DNA of 64,000 nt from Pseudomonadota bacterium (GCA_018241225.1 JAFEEG010000007.1:124001-188000), one strand, 5' to 3'; shown: positions 48,030-57,674, counted from the first letter of the stretch. Numbers and translations are program-made. The notes: generated by a model from the sequence alone, not told the origin.

Positions 48030-49016
48030 ATGAATCGCAACGCTTCCTTTCTCTACCTGCTGGTGCTGCTGGCTTTGCTGGCGGCGCCCTTCATCGGCGC
48101 GTACCCGGTCTTCGTGATGAAGCTGCTGTGCTTCGCACTGTTCGCCTGCGCCTTCAACCTGCTGCTGGGCTTTACCGGCCTGCTGTCCTTCGGGCACGCG
48201 GCCTTCCTGGGCGGCTCGGCCTACGTGGCGGGCCAGGCCATCAAGGTCTGGGGCGTCACGCCCGAGCTGGGGTTGGTGCTGGGCACGGCCACCGGCGCGC
48301 TGCTGGGCTGGATCTTCGGCGTACTGGCCATTCGCCGGCAAGGCATCTACTTCGCCATGATCACCCTGGCGCTGGCGCAGATGGTGTTCTTCATCGCGCT
48401 GCAGGCCAAGTTCACCGGCGGCGAAGACGGCCTGCAGGCAGTGCCGCGCGGCAAGCTCTTCGGCGTGCTCGATCTCTCGAGCGACCTGACCATGTACTAC
48501 GTGACGGTGGCCATCGTCGTGGCCGCCTTCCTGCTGATCGTTCGCACCATTCACTCGCCCTTCGGCCAGGTGCTCAAGGGCATCAAGGAGAACGAGCCGC
48601 GCGCCATCTCGCTGGGCTACGACGTCTCGCGCTTCAAGCTGCTGGCCTTCGTGATTTCCGCTGCGCTGTCGGGCCTGGCGGGCTCGCTCAAGACACTGGT
48701 GCTGGGCTTTGCCACGCTCACCGACGTGCACTGGTCGTCCTCGGGTTCGGTGATCCTGATGACCTTGCTGGGCGGCCTGGGCACCTTGTCGGGGCCCATC
48801 GTGGGCGCGGCCATCGTGGTGGCGCTGGAGAACAAGATCGGTGAACTGGGCCACCTGCTGGCACGTATCACCACGGTGGACTGGTTCAACACGCTGGGCG
48901 AATCCGTCACCATCGTCACGGGCCTGATCTTCGTCATCTGCGTGCTGGCCTTCCGGCGCGGCGTGATGGGCGAGGTCATCGCCTTCATCGAGCGGCGCCG
49001 CGCGCCTCACCGCTGA
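48030..49016 (+). CDS. livM: Branched-chain amino-acid ABC transporter permease LivM
   Basis: The 328-aa permease has nine or so helices, with LLLGFTGLLSFGHAAFLGG, RRQGIYFAMITLALAQM and the coupling region IKENEPRAISLGYDVSRFKL. Last gene of the liv operon. Twelve nt after its stop a GC-rich stem GCGCCCG/CGGGCGC (49031-49037 with 49046-49052) could terminate transcription although no T run follows. Confidence 0.95.
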   Translation: MNRNASFLYLLVLLALLAAPFIGAYPVFVMKLLCFALFACAFNLLLGFTGLLSFGHAAFLGGSAYVAGQAIKVWGVTPELGLVLGTATGALLGWIFGVLAIRRQGIYFAMITLALAQMVFFIALQAKFTGGEDGLQAVPRGKLFGVLDLSSDLTMYYVTVAIVVAAFLLIVRTIHSPFGQVLKGIKENEPRAISLGYDVSRFKLLAFVISAALSGLAGSLKTLVLGFATLTDVHWSSSGSVILMTLLGGLGTLSGPIVGAAIVVALENKIGELGHLLARITTVDWFNTLGESVTIVTGLIFVICVLAFRRGVMGEVIAFIERRRAPHR

Positions 49017-49105
49017 TCGTTTCCCGCGCCGCGCCCGTTGCCGGCCGGGCGCCCTGCGTCTACAGTTGCCCGCTTTGCGCAGAAATAGCGCAAGGAGTGC
49101 AGTGC

Positions 49106-49498
49106 ATGTCTTCCATTGCCAAGGGCAGCTTCGCCGTCGACATGAAGCCGTTGCCAGAGCCCGATGTGGCCGATGGCGTCACGCTGGGGCGGATGTCGCT
49201 CAACAAGCGCTTCGACGGCGACCTGGCCGCCACGGGCCAGGGGCAGATGCTCACCGCCATGACAGCGGTGCAGGGCTCGGCCGGCTACGTGGCCATCGAG
49301 CGCGTGACGGGCACGCTGCACGGCAAGAGCGGCAGCTTCGTGTTCCAGCACACGGGCACCATGACGCGCGGCGCGCAGCAGTTGTCCATCACGGTGGTGC
49401 CTGATTCGGGCACGGGCGAGCTGGCAGGCATCGCCGGAGCCTTCCGGATCCAGATCATCGAAGGCAAGCACTTCTACGAGTTCGAGTACGAGCTCTAG
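49106..49498 (+). CDS. DUF3224 family protein
   Basis: The 130-aa cytoplasmic protein shows the DUF3224 pattern: KGSFAVDMKPLPEPD, RMSLNKRFDGDLAATGQGQML, the GYVAIERVTGTLHGKSGSFVFQHTGTM core and a C-terminal GELAGIAGAF ending EGKHFYEFEYEL. The fold is a beta-barrel related to allene-oxide-cyclase-like proteins; function unknown. ATG 49106 is 8 nt after AAGGAG; an in-frame start 9 nt upstream would crowd that site. Its TAG stop lies in a CTAG shared with the convergent AttH-like gene. Confidence 0.85.
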   Translation: MSSIAKGSFAVDMKPLPEPDVADGVTLGRMSLNKRFDGDLAATGQGQMLTAMTAVQGSAGYVAIERVTGTLHGKSGSFVFQHTGTMTRGAQQLSITVVPDSGTGELAGIAGAFRIQIIEGKHFYEFEYEL

Positions 49499-50592
49499 AG
49501 CCTTAGCTTGCCGGCGTAGCCCGTCATCTCGAGATAGCCGCGGCCCACGGCCTGGCCGCGTTCGTCCAGCAGGTCGCTCAGCCCTTCCCAATAGATGGTG
49601 CCGGTGGAGCCACGGCTGTCCAGTTCCTGGTCGTCCAGCAGTGCCTGGATGCCGAAGCGGCCAACGGGCGTGCTCAGCCTCCATTCGACCGGATAGCTGG
49701 CCTGCGACGAAGGGCTCTTCCATTGCCGCCGCGCTTCGAATTGCACCTCGGTCTGCGTGAACACGCGCAGCGTTCCATGGCTGTCGCGCCACGAACCGCC
49801 AGCCCACACCGCGCGGCCCGCCCCGTCGCGCAGGCGAAAGGCGGTGAGGGCGCTGCCGTCATGCAGGTTCATGCCGATCCAGTCCCAGCCGACGGCCTGC
49901 GGCGACATGATGGTTTCGCTCCATTCATGGTCCAGCCAGGCTCGCCCTTCGGTCGGCACGTAGTGACGATCTTCCAGGCCGATGCGCCCGCCCACCTTCA
50001 GTTGGGGTTCGCTGTAGTAGTAGCTGGTTTCGTCCTGCCCCGCGCCCTTGCGGGACAGGCCGGCATCGCCTTGCACGAGCAAGGGCTGGGTCGGCATGAA
50101 GTCAAGCTCCAGCGAGAAGCCGCTGGCCGTCACGCGGGCTTCGTAGCGGCCGTCCGGCTGGCGCTTCAACGACCAGTCGCGCAGAGCAATATCCGTGTCG
50201 CTCTCGGATGCCGACGCCACGCCCATGCCGGTGCGGGCAATGCGCTGGTCGTGCAGCAGGCGCCTGCCCTTGAGATCGGTCAGCGCAGCATGGGCGAACA
50301 CCAGCTGCTTTGCCGCAAAGGCAGAGCGCAGCGCCTGCGTTTCATCGATGCGCGAGCGAAAGAACGTGACCTGAAAGCCGAACGTGCGGCTGCCCCCGGC
50401 ATCGGGCACCTCGGCATGACCGGTGATGTACCACCACTCGGTGCGCCAGTCGGCGTGACTGCCGAAGTCGCGCGGAAATCGAAGTGGCCTCAGCTTGCGC
50501 GTTGCCGGTACAGCCATGGCACTTGCCCATGGGGACGCCAGCGCCGCAAGCACGAGGGCGCGCCTTTGCGCGAAGAGATGCGGGGCGCTCAC
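49495..50592 (-). CDS. AttH / CrtC-like lipocalin-fold exported protein
   Basis: The 365-aa protein has an N-terminal signal-like segment (LFAQRRALVLAALASPWASA) and the AttH/hydroxyneurosporene-synthase-like domain: FPRDFGSHADWRTEWWYITGH, TSYYYSEPQLKVGG, AWLDHEWSETIMSPQAVGWDW. The family is usually encoded next to an FtsX-like permease and ABC ATPase, as here. GTG 50592 overlaps the permease stop as GTGA, so the two are coupled. A role in lipid or envelope-component handling is commonly assumed; the carotenoid hydratase activity of distant CrtC relatives is not implied. Confidence 0.85.
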   Translation of the reverse strand: MSAPHLFAQRRALVLAALASPWASAMAVPATRKLRPLRFPRDFGSHADWRTEWWYITGHAEVPDAGGSRTFGFQVTFFRSRIDETQALRSAFAAKQLVFAHAALTDLKGRRLLHDQRIARTGMGVASASESDTDIALRDWSLKRQPDGRYEARVTASGFSLELDFMPTQPLLVQGDAGLSRKGAGQDETSYYYSEPQLKVGGRIGLEDRHYVPTEGRAWLDHEWSETIMSPQAVGWDWIGMNLHDGSALTAFRLRDGAGRAVWAGGSWRDSHGTLRVFTQTEVQFEARRQWKSPSSQASYPVEWRLSTPVGRFGIQALLDDQELDSRGSTGTIYWEGLSDLLDERGQAVGRGYLEMTGYAGKLRL

Positions 50593-53162
50593 CAATCTTC
50601 CTTCACCGCCATCACCGCATCGCGACTGGCGGCCGCACGCCCGGCCAGCCACGCAGTGAGCGTGCCCGCCACCAGCACCGCGGCGCAAAGAATGGCCAGG
50701 CGCAGCCAGGGCAGCATCAGGTCCATGGTCCAGTGAAAGCTCTGCGGGTTGACCACGTGCACCAGGATCAACGCCACGGCCAGTCCCAATGCAAGCCCGG
50801 CCAATGCGCCAATGGCCGTCCATGCCATGCCCTCGCCGGCCACCACCCGCAGGATCTGCCCGCGCGTGAAGCCCAGGTGCGCCAGCAGCCCGAACTCCTT
50901 GCGCCGCGCCAGCACCTGCGCGCTGAAGCTGGCGGCAATGCCGAACAGGCCGATGGCAATGGCCACGGCTTGCAGCCAGTAGGTCACGGCAAAGCTGCGG
51001 TCGAAGATGCGCAGCGAGTTGGCGCGAATGGCGCCGACCGAGGCGAACTCGACCAGGTCTGCGCTGCCCAGCTGCTCGGCGGCCAGCGCGCGGATGGATG
51101 ACTGCACCTGGCTTTCAGATGCCCCGGGTCCGAGCCACAAGGCGATATCGCTCACGCCGCGCTCGCCGGTGAGCCTCTCGAAGTCGCGTGCGTCCATGGT
51201 GATGGCGCCGAACTGCCGTACGTAGTCGCGCCACACGCCGGCCACGAAAAAGCGCGGCGATGAGCCGGCGCTGGGGAAGGCGTTGGCCAGCGCATCGAAC
51301 ACTTGCCCGGGCCGCGCGCCGTACAGGTCGACCACGGCCTCGCTCACATAGATGCCGATGGTGCCCGGCGGCGGGGCCACGTATTCGCCCACCAGGGGCA
51401 GGCTGCGGGCCGCCTCGCCATGGTCGAAGCTGCGCGAGATGAGTGTCAGCGCGGGCCGGCTGCTGTCGAGCAGCAGCGCGCGGGTGCGCAGCGTGCCGAT
51501 GCGCTGTACGCCCGGGATGCGGGCTGCGGCCTGCACAAAGGCGGGCTCGAAAGCCGCAGCGTCGAGCGCGCCGGCGGCGCTGCTGCCGCTGCCGGCCGTG
51601 CGCACATACAACTGCGCCGGCAGTACCGCGTCGAGCCAGCGCGACACCGATTCGCGAAAGCTCGCCACCATCACGGTCAGCGCCACTGCCAGGCTCAAGG
51701 CCGCCACCACGCCGCTCACGGCCACTGCAGCGTTGCCGCGCATGCGCCGGGCGCGCTCCACGGCCAGCATGGGCAGCACGCGGCCCGAAACGCCGCGTGC
51801 CAGGCGGTCGTAGAGTGCGCCGATCAGCACGGGCAAGGTCGAGATGCCGCCCACCAGCAGAAAGCCCACGGCAAGGTAGGCGGCAATGGGCACGCCGAAG
51901 ATGGGCGGCGCCAGGGCCAGAAGCGCGCCTGCCGCCATCATGGCCAGGCCAAGCCAGCGCGCGAGCGCCGAGCCCGGCGCAGTGCTGGCGGCGCCCAGGC
52001 CCTTGAGCGTGCTGGCCTCGGGCAGCGCCTGCGCCGCGCGGGCGGGCCACCATCCGCCCACCAAGGCGGCCAGCAGCCCGAGGGCCGCGTAGATCAAGGC
52101 GCTGGTGCTGCTCCATCGCAGCGATGGGGCGACGCCCGGAAAGTAGCCACCACCCAGGTCGCCGCTGAGCAGGTGCAGCGCCAGCAAGGCCAGCGCCGTG
52201 CCCAATGCAATGCCCGCCACGCTGCCCACGACCCCCAGCACGCCGGATTCGAGCAGCGTCAGCACAAGACGTTGCCTTGGCGTGAGCCCCAGCACCCCCA
52301 GCAGCGCGAACTGCTGCGCCCGCTTGGCCACGCCCAGCGAGAGCACCGAGAACACCAGGAAGGCGCCGGTGAACAAGGCGACCAGCGCCAGCACGGTGAG
52401 ATTGACGCGGTAGGCGCGCGAGAGGTTGCTCACCCGCTGCGCCGAGTCGCCGGGCTCGACCAGGCGAAGGCCGGCCGGCCAGCCGGTGGATTGTTCGAGG
52501 GCACGGGCGAAGGCAGCGCGATCCGCGCCGGGGCGCAGGCGAATGTCGATGCGGCTGAGCTGCCCGGCACGCTCGAAGAGGTCTTGCGCCGCGCCGATGT
52601 CCATGACCGCCAGAGCGCTGCCGCCCGCGCTCACGCTGCCTGCAACTTGAAGGGTGAAGGTGTGGGTGCCCGCCTGGACCTGGATGGTCGTGGCGTCCTT
52701 GCCGGCGGAGGTTCGCGCTGCTGCGTTGAGAAAAACCTGCCCTGGCGCGAACAGCGCGAGCCTGTCCGCACCCTCGGCAGGCCTGGGGCTGAGGGCCGGC
52801 GCGATTTCGGGCAGCGCCAGGCTGTCCACGCCCAGCACGCGCAGGGGCGTTCGCTTGCCCGCGTCGCCCAGCAATTGCACCTGCGTTTCGAGCACCGGGC
52901 TGGCCAAGGCCACTTGCGGATGCGTGGCAATGCGCGCAAACAGCTGCTCGTCGAAGCCGCCTTGCGCCGCACGCAGTTCGAGGTCGGGCTGGCCGTTGAC
53001 GGAGCGCACCGCGCTTGCGAATTCGTCCAGAGCGGAGGCGTTGATGAGTTGCACCGAAAAAGCCAGTGCCACGCCCAGCATCACCGCCACCACGGCGGCC
53101 GCATTGCGCCACGGGTGGTGGCGCAACTCGCGCCATGAAAAGCTTCGAAGCAGTGCCAGCAT
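50589..53162 (-). CDS. FtsX/LolE-like ABC transporter permease
   Basis: The 857-aa inner-membrane protein contains about ten helices arranged as two FtsX-type units: a first helix (about 18-40), a large periplasmic domain (45-250), then three helices and a middle group (265-480), a second periplasmic domain (510-720) and three final helices. VMLGVALAFSVQLINASALDEF is typical. The ATPase that should drive it is encoded 1.7 kb upstream (54898-55575), separated by the sigma factor and YCII genes. It ends in a GTGA overlap with the AttH-like gene. Confidence 0.9.
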   Translation of the reverse strand: MLALLRSFSWRELRHHPWRNAAAVVAVMLGVALAFSVQLINASALDEFASAVRSVNGQPDLELRAAQGGFDEQLFARIATHPQVALASPVLETQVQLLGDAGKRTPLRVLGVDSLALPEIAPALSPRPAEGADRLALFAPGQVFLNAAARTSAGKDATTIQVQAGTHTFTLQVAGSVSAGGSALAVMDIGAAQDLFERAGQLSRIDIRLRPGADRAAFARALEQSTGWPAGLRLVEPGDSAQRVSNLSRAYRVNLTVLALVALFTGAFLVFSVLSLGVAKRAQQFALLGVLGLTPRQRLVLTLLESGVLGVVGSVAGIALGTALALLALHLLSGDLGGGYFPGVAPSLRWSSTSALIYAALGLLAALVGGWWPARAAQALPEASTLKGLGAASTAPGSALARWLGLAMMAAGALLALAPPIFGVPIAAYLAVGFLLVGGISTLPVLIGALYDRLARGVSGRVLPMLAVERARRMRGNAAVAVSGVVAALSLAVALTVMVASFRESVSRWLDAVLPAQLYVRTAGSGSSAAGALDAAAFEPAFVQAAARIPGVQRIGTLRTRALLLDSSRPALTLISRSFDHGEAARSLPLVGEYVAPPPGTIGIYVSEAVVDLYGARPGQVFDALANAFPSAGSSPRFFVAGVWRDYVRQFGAITMDARDFERLTGERGVSDIALWLGPGASESQVQSSIRALAAEQLGSADLVEFASVGAIRANSLRIFDRSFAVTYWLQAVAIAIGLFGIAASFSAQVLARRKEFGLLAHLGFTRGQILRVVAGEGMAWTAIGALAGLALGLAVALILVHVVNPQSFHWTMDLMLPWLRLAILCAAVLVAGTLTAWLAGRAAASRDAVMAVKEDW

Positions 53163-53183
53163 GAAAGCCGATGATGCGCCCGT

Positions 53184-54431
53184 TCAGCGCAGGCGCCGCG
53201 CGGCCTGTTCGAGGTAGGCGCGCACGGCGGGTTGGGACGATAGGCCGCTTGCGCGCGCATAGGCCGAACGCGCCTCGCCAGTCTGGCCATCGGCGCCCAG
53301 AAGATGCGCGCGCGCCGCCCAGTAGGGCTGGTAGCTCGCCACCCGCTGGGCATCGATGGCGTCCAGCGCCTGCAGCCCTGCGGCGGGGCCCAGGGCCGCG
53401 GCGAGCGCGCAGGCGCGGCTGACCTGTGCGCCGATGCTCGGGCGCAGTGCCAGCAGGCCGTCATAGAGTGCCACCAGGGCCTGCGGCGGTACGGCCATGC
53501 CCAGGCGCCGCTGCGTGTGGGCCGACTGGATCGCCGCTTCGAGCTGATAGGCCCCGACGACCCCGCACGCGGCAGCAGCTGCAAGTTGCCGTTCGGCTTG
53601 CAGCCGCATGTCCTCGTTCCAGAGCGCGGGGTCTTGGGCGTCGAGGGGCACATAGGCGCCGTGCGCGTCGCGCCGGGCGAGGGCGCGGCTTTCGCAAAAG
53701 AGCATCAGGGCCAGCAAGCCGCGCGGCTCGGGCTCGCCGGGCATCAGTGTGCACAGGATGCGACCCAGCTCGATCGCCTCGAGCGTCAGGCCGCGGTGGC
53801 TGGCGTCGGCACCTTCCACATCGTCCCAGCCCGTGCCGTAGGCGGCATAGATGCCGTCCAGCACGTCTTGCAGACGCCTGGGCAGTTCGTCGGCGCGCGG
53901 GTACTCGAAGCCGATGCCCGCGGCGCGGATGCGCGACTTGGCGCGCACCAGACGCTGGCCGAGCGTGGCCGGCGCGACGAGGAAGGCGTTGGCGATGCGA
54001 GCGGCATCCAGGCCCAGCACCGTCTGCAGCATGAGGGGTGCGCGCGCCGCGCCATCGATGGCCGGATGCGCGCAGACGAACAACAGGCGCAGCCGCTCGT
54101 CGGGCACGGCGGCAACGCCCTGCTGCGGCTCGTCGTCCAGCGCCTGCGCCAGCACCTGCAGGCTTTGCACCGCCGCGTCCTGCACCTTCTCGTGGCGCCA
54201 GGCGTCGAGGGTGCGATGCCGGGCCACTTGCAGCAGCCAGGCCTCGGGGCGCTCGGGCACCCCGTCGTGCGGCCAGCGTTCGAGCGCGCGCTCGAACGCG
54301 TCGTGCAGGGCGTCCTCCGAGGCCGCGATGTCGCGCGTGCGCGCCGACAGGATGGCCAGCAGCCGCCCATAGGACTGCCGCGCCGCCTGCTCGGCGCTGC
54401 GGTGCGCGACGTCGCGGCCTTCCGAGCTCAC
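53184..54431 (-). CDS. ECF RNA polymerase sigma factor, ECF42-like with long C-terminal extension
   Basis: The 415-aa protein starts with sigma region 2 (SYGRLLAILSARTRDIAASEDALHDAFERAL) and region 4 (LQTVLGLDAARIANAFLVAPATLGQRLVRAKSRI split), followed by about 230 residues of helical repeat (DUF6596/TPR-like) instead of a signal peptide or anti-sigma gene. Adjacent DGPF/YCII gene plus this extension is the hallmark of the ECF42 group, in which the C-terminal part is needed for activity. GTG 54431 overlaps the YCII stop (GTGA). The permease gene follows after 21 nt, so all three may be read together. Confidence 0.9.
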   Translation of the reverse strand: MSSEGRDVAHRSAEQAARQSYGRLLAILSARTRDIAASEDALHDAFERALERWPHDGVPERPEAWLLQVARHRTLDAWRHEKVQDAAVQSLQVLAQALDDEPQQGVAAVPDERLRLLFVCAHPAIDGAARAPLMLQTVLGLDAARIANAFLVAPATLGQRLVRAKSRIRAAGIGFEYPRADELPRRLQDVLDGIYAAYGTGWDDVEGADASHRGLTLEAIELGRILCTLMPGEPEPRGLLALMLFCESRALARRDAHGAYVPLDAQDPALWNEDMRLQAERQLAAAAACGVVGAYQLEAAIQSAHTQRRLGMAVPPQALVALYDGLLALRPSIGAQVSRACALAAALGPAAGLQALDAIDAQRVASYQPYWAARAHLLGADGQTGEARSAYARASGLSSQPAVRAYLEQAARRLR

Positions 54432-54784
54432 ATCTTCGAGGGGTTGAACAGCGGGCGCAGCTCCACGCCGCCGGTGGACGCGCAGGGGGCGCGTGCCGCC
54501 CATTCCAGGGCGGCGTCGAGGTCGGCCACATCGAGCAGCACATAGCCGCCCAGTTGCTCCTTGGTGTCGGCAAAGGGGCCGTCCTGCACCTGGCGCTTGT
54601 CGCCGCGAACGCGCAGCGTGGTGCCCGTCATCGGGCCCTGCAGGCCGTTGCCGGCACGCATGACGCCCGCCTGCTGCATGGCGCCGACGTAGGCGATCCA
54701 GCTGGCGAACTGGGCCTGCGCCTGGGGGCTGTCGCGGCGCGCGAAGTCTTCCTGCGTCTCGTAGAACATCATCACGTATTCCAT
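54428..54784 (-). CDS. YCII / DGPF domain protein
   Basis: The 118-aa protein (MEYVMMFYETQEDFARRDS) has the YCII-related fold with the motif VQDGPFADTKEQLGGYVLLD near residues 66-85. Such DGPF proteins are the regular neighbours and likely regulon members of ECF42 sigma factors; biochemical role unknown, possibly a dimeric binding or lyase-like protein. ATG 54784 is preceded by AAGGAG. Upstream lies an ECF42-like promoter, so it probably heads the transcription unit controlled by the adjacent sigma factor. Confidence 0.9.
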   Translation of the reverse strand: MEYVMMFYETQEDFARRDSPQAQAQFASWIAYVGAMQQAGVMRAGNGLQGPMTGTTLRVRGDKRQVQDGPFADTKEQLGGYVLLDVADLDAALEWAARAPCASTGGVELRPLFNPSKM

Positions 54785-54828
54785 GGTGGACTCCTTCTTA
54801 CTTCCTCGAGCTTGTTCGAGGGGTGGCA

Positions 54829-54842
54829 GAGCAAGATTGCTC
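54829..54842 (-). promoter_or_regulatory. Perfect short palindrome at the presumed start of the YCII transcript
   Basis: GAGCAA-N2-TTGCTC is a perfect 6+6 inverted repeat just downstream of the ECF-like -10. It could be an operator or an mRNA 5' hairpin with very short loop; a DNA operator is more plausible. Confidence 0.4.
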
Positions 54843-54850
54843 GACCCAAT

Positions 54851-54877
54851 GACGGCTGGCGACGCGCCGTTTCGACA
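54851..54877 (-). promoter_or_regulatory. ECF42-like promoter of the YCII-sigma unit
   Basis: On the minus strand TGTCGA (54877-54872), 17 nt, then CGTC (54854-54851). From memory, ECF42 factors recognise TGTCGA at -35 and a CG(T/A)C-like -10, so autoregulation by the downstream sigma gene is likely. Confidence 0.6.
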
Positions 54878-54897
54878 AATCTTTTTTTCTTGCGTCC

Positions 54898-55575
54898 TCA
54901 AGCCGCCACGATGCCGTCTGCCCGCAGGTGCAGCACCCGGTCGGCCCGGGCCGCCGCCGTCTCGGAATGGGTGACCAGCACCAGCGATGCGCCATGTTCG
55001 CGCGTTTGCAGCGTGAGCAGCTCCATGACCTTGGCAGCCGTGGTGGGGTCGAGGTTGCCGGTGGGCTCGTCGGCCAGCAGCAGGGCGGGGCGGTGCACCA
55101 GCGCCCGGGCAATGGCCACGCGCTGCAACTGTCCGCCGCTGAGCTGCTGCGGCAGCCGCTCGCCGGTGCCCGCCAGGCCAACCGCCGAGAGCATTTGCGC
55201 CACGCGCGCATCGTCGCGCCGGCCTTGCAGCATGAGCGGCAGCGCGATGTTCTGCGAAACGTCCAGGTGCGGCAGCACATGGAAGGCCTGGAACACGAAG
55301 CCCACCTGTGTGCGCCGCCATATGGCGCGCTGTTCGCCATCGAGCGCGCCCAGCTCGGTGCTCCCGTGGTGGATGCTGCCGGCATCCCAGGTGTCGAGCG
55401 CCGCCATGCAGTTGAGCAGGGTCGACTTGCCCACGCCCGACTCGCCCACGATGGCGACGAACTCGCCGGGCATCACGTCGAGTGAGACGTTCTGGAAGAC
55501 CGGTGTCTGGCCGTAGTGCTTGGCCAGGCCGCGCACCGACAAGCCTTGCGCGCTGTCGTTGTCGGTGCCGCTCAT
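54898..55575 (-). CDS. ABC transporter ATP-binding protein, LolD/MacB type
   Basis: The 225-aa ATPase has Walker [16 protein letters not shown] near residue 45, Q-loop [13 protein letters not shown], signature [15 protein letters not shown] and Walker [16 protein letters not shown], the form typical of partners of FtsX-like permeases. Its likely partner is the 857-aa permease encoded downstream beyond the ECF42 module. ATG 55575 overlaps the miaA stop (ATGA), so it is translated together with miaA. The last residues before the stop are [12 protein letters not shown]. Confidence 0.92.
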   Translation of the reverse strand: MSGTDNDSAQGLSVRGLAKHYGQTPVFQNVSLDVMPGEFVAIVGESGVGKSTLLNCMAALDTWDAGSIHHGSTELGALDGEQRAIWRRTQVGFVFQAFHVLPHLDVSQNIALPLMLQGRRDDARVAQMLSAVGLAGTGERLPQQLSGGQLQRVAIARALVHRPALLLADEPTGNLDPTTAAKVMELLTLQTREHGASLVLVTHSETAAARADRVLHLRADGIVAA

Positions 55576-56546
55576 GAGGGGCGTGTTACCAAGCCTGCGT
55601 CCAGCCATGCGCGTGCCTGCCGCAGCACCTGCTGCACGGCGTCGGGCGCGGCGGCCTCGATGACCGTGCGTTGCGTCATGCTGCGCAACCAGGTGACCTG
55701 ACGCTTGGCCAGCTGGCGCGTGGCGGCAATGCCGCGTTCGCGCAATTCGTCATCGGGCCAGAGGCGGTCCAGCGCTTCCCACGCCTGGCGGTAGCCCACG
55801 CAGCGCATCGAGGGCAGCTCGGGCGTCAGGTCGCCGCGTGCACGCAGCGCGCGAACCTCGTCGACGAAGCCGGCCGCCAGCATGGCGTCGAAGCGCTGCG
55901 CGATGCGCTCGTGCAGCCAGCTGCGCTCTTGCGGCTCCAGCGACAGCAGCGCCAAGGGGCCGGGTTCGGCGGTGTTGGCGGCGCGCTCGGCGTGAAAGCT
56001 CGACAGCGGCCGACCGCTGGCATGCCACACCTCCAGCGCGCGCTGGATGCGCTGGCTGTCGTTGGGTGCCAGCCGGGCGGCGGTGACCGGATCGACCTTG
56101 GCCAGTTGCGCATGCATGGCCGGCCATCCGAGCTCCTGCGCCTCCAGCTCGATGCGCTCTCGCAACTCGGGTGCGGCGCCGGGCATCTCGTCGATGCCGT
56201 TGATCAGCGCATTGAAGTACAGCATGGTGCCGCCCACCAGCAGCGGCAGCCGACCGCGCGCGCGTATTTCATCGATCAGGCGGTTGGCATCGCGCACGAA
56301 GGCGCCGGCGTTGTAGCTCTCGGTGGGGTCGCGGATGTCGATCAGGTGATGTGGCACCAGCGCCTGTTCCTGCGCGCTGGGCTTGGCCGTGCCGATGTCC
56401 ATGCCGCGGTAGACCAGGGCCGAGTCGACGCTGATGATCTCCACCGGCAGCGCCTGCGCCAGGGCCAGGGCGGCCGCAGTCTTGCCGCTGGCGGTCGGGC
56501 CGGCCAGGCCGATCCAGGTCGCGGCGGAAGAGGGGGAGGGCGGCAT
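55572..56546 (-). CDS. miaA: tRNA dimethylallyltransferase
   Basis: The 324-aa enzyme adds a dimethylallyl group to A37 of UNN-reading tRNAs (i6A). It has the P-loop [12 protein letters not shown] near residue 16, [17 protein letters not shown] for tRNA and substrate binding, [16 protein letters not shown] and [16 protein letters not shown]. Length normal. Its stop overlaps the ABC ATPase gene by ATGA. A weak -10-like TTAACC ends 8 nt before ATG 56546 and no ribosome-binding site is seen. Confidence 0.97.
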   Translation of the reverse strand: MPPSPSSAATWIGLAGPTASGKTAAALALAQALPVEIISVDSALVYRGMDIGTAKPSAQEQALVPHHLIDIRDPTESYNAGAFVRDANRLIDEIRARGRLPLLVGGTMLYFNALINGIDEMPGAAPELRERIELEAQELGWPAMHAQLAKVDPVTAARLAPNDSQRIQRALEVWHASGRPLSSFHAERAANTAEPGPLALLSLEPQERSWLHERIAQRFDAMLAAGFVDEVRALRARGDLTPELPSMRCVGYRQAWEALDRLWPDDELRERGIAATRQLAKRQVTWLRSMTQRTVIEAAAPDAVQQVLRQARAWLDAGLVTRPS

Positions 56547-56590
56547 GCGCCCGAGGTTAACAGGCGCGCATTGCAGCGGCCTTTCGAAAT

Positions 56591-57505
56591 TCAGCTGGGT
56601 GCGCGCGCCGTGTGCGTGGCGTCGGCCTGCATGTCCTGGCGCTCTTGCGGCAGGGCGGGCGGGTGCATGTGGAACAGTTGGTTGAGGGCGGAGCGGTACT
56701 GCGCCTCGCCCACCGTGTTGGTGCTGAAGTGCGAGCCGCCCTGGACGAGCACGAACATCTTCGGACTGACGGCCGCTTCATAGAGCTTGCGGCCCAGTTC
56801 GGGGCGGATGAGGTCGTCGAGCGAGCCGTGCACCACCAGCAGCGGCGAGCCGATGTCCTTGACCCGCGCCAGCGAATCGAAGGGCTGCGTGATGAAGGGC
56901 TGGAAGGGCAGCCAGCCCCACTTGAAGCTGCTCACCACGTCGGAGATGGAGGTGAAGGTGCCCTCGACGATGGTGCCGCTCTCGTCGTTCACGCGCGAGG
57001 CCAGGTCGATGCCGATGGCGCCGCCCAGCGAATGGCCGAAGATGTAGCGGCGCTGTTGCGGATGGCGGGCCGCCAGCCAGGTCCAGGCGGCCAGGGCGTC
57101 TTCGCGGGCCGTGTCTTCCGAGGGAAGTTCCTTGGTGCTCTTGCCAAAGCCCCGGTAGTCCACCGCCAGCACGGAAAAGCCCAGCTCGTGCATGCGCTGG
57201 ATGCGTGGCGCCGAACCCGCCACGTTGAAGCGGGCGCCATGCAGATAAAGAAGCACCGGCGTGTCCACCGATTCGGGCTTGTTGCCCAGCCACAGGCCAT
57301 GCAGGCGTGCCTGCTCGCCGGTGATGGAAGACTTGAAGTCGATCCATACGTCTTCCATGCCCGTCGTCATCGACGCCGTGTTGCCCCAGCTGCGGTCGCT
57401 GGGCTGGAAGATCCATTCGCGCTGCTGTGCGTCGAGCGTGGAGCAACCGCCGGCGAGGGCGCCGACGAGTACGGTACTCAATGCGAACAGGGACCAGCGT
57501 TTCAT
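56591..57505 (-). CDS. Alpha/beta hydrolase, probably exported
   Basis: The 304-aa protein has a hydrophobic N-terminus ([20 protein letters not shown]) followed by a Cys, a possible but imperfect lipobox (ALAGGC). The hydrolase domain shows [20 protein letters not shown] (oxyanion loop), the nucleophile elbow GHSLGG near residue 145, and a late acid/His pair within [12 protein letters not shown] and QGGSHFS. It resembles the BEM46/ABHD13-like serine hydrolases. Start 57505 is chosen for the signal sequence. It is separated from miaA by 44 nt on the same strand, and from mutL by a 209-nt gap. Confidence 0.82.
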   Translation of the reverse strand: MKRWSLFALSTVLVGALAGGCSTLDAQQREWIFQPSDRSWGNTASMTTGMEDVWIDFKSSITGEQARLHGLWLGNKPESVDTPVLLYLHGARFNVAGSAPRIQRMHELGFSVLAVDYRGFGKSTKELPSEDTAREDALAAWTWLAARHPQQRRYIFGHSLGGAIGIDLASRVNDESGTIVEGTFTSISDVVSSFKWGWLPFQPFITQPFDSLARVKDIGSPLLVVHGSLDDLIRPELGRKLYEAAVSPKMFVLVQGGSHFSTNTVGEAQYRSALNQLFHMHPPALPQERQDMQADATHTARAPS

Positions 57506-57674
57506 TCGATAGACAACAAGCAATCGACCGGTGGATGACGTCCAAAGTTCCACTCGCCCTGTCGAAGGGGCGTGGGGACAGACTTAGTGCAACGGATGTG
57601 CCAGCACCTTGGATGACAATCGTCGCAAAGCTTAATTGTCCGCTTCTGCGGGCTGATTTCGGCTTCTGCCGATA

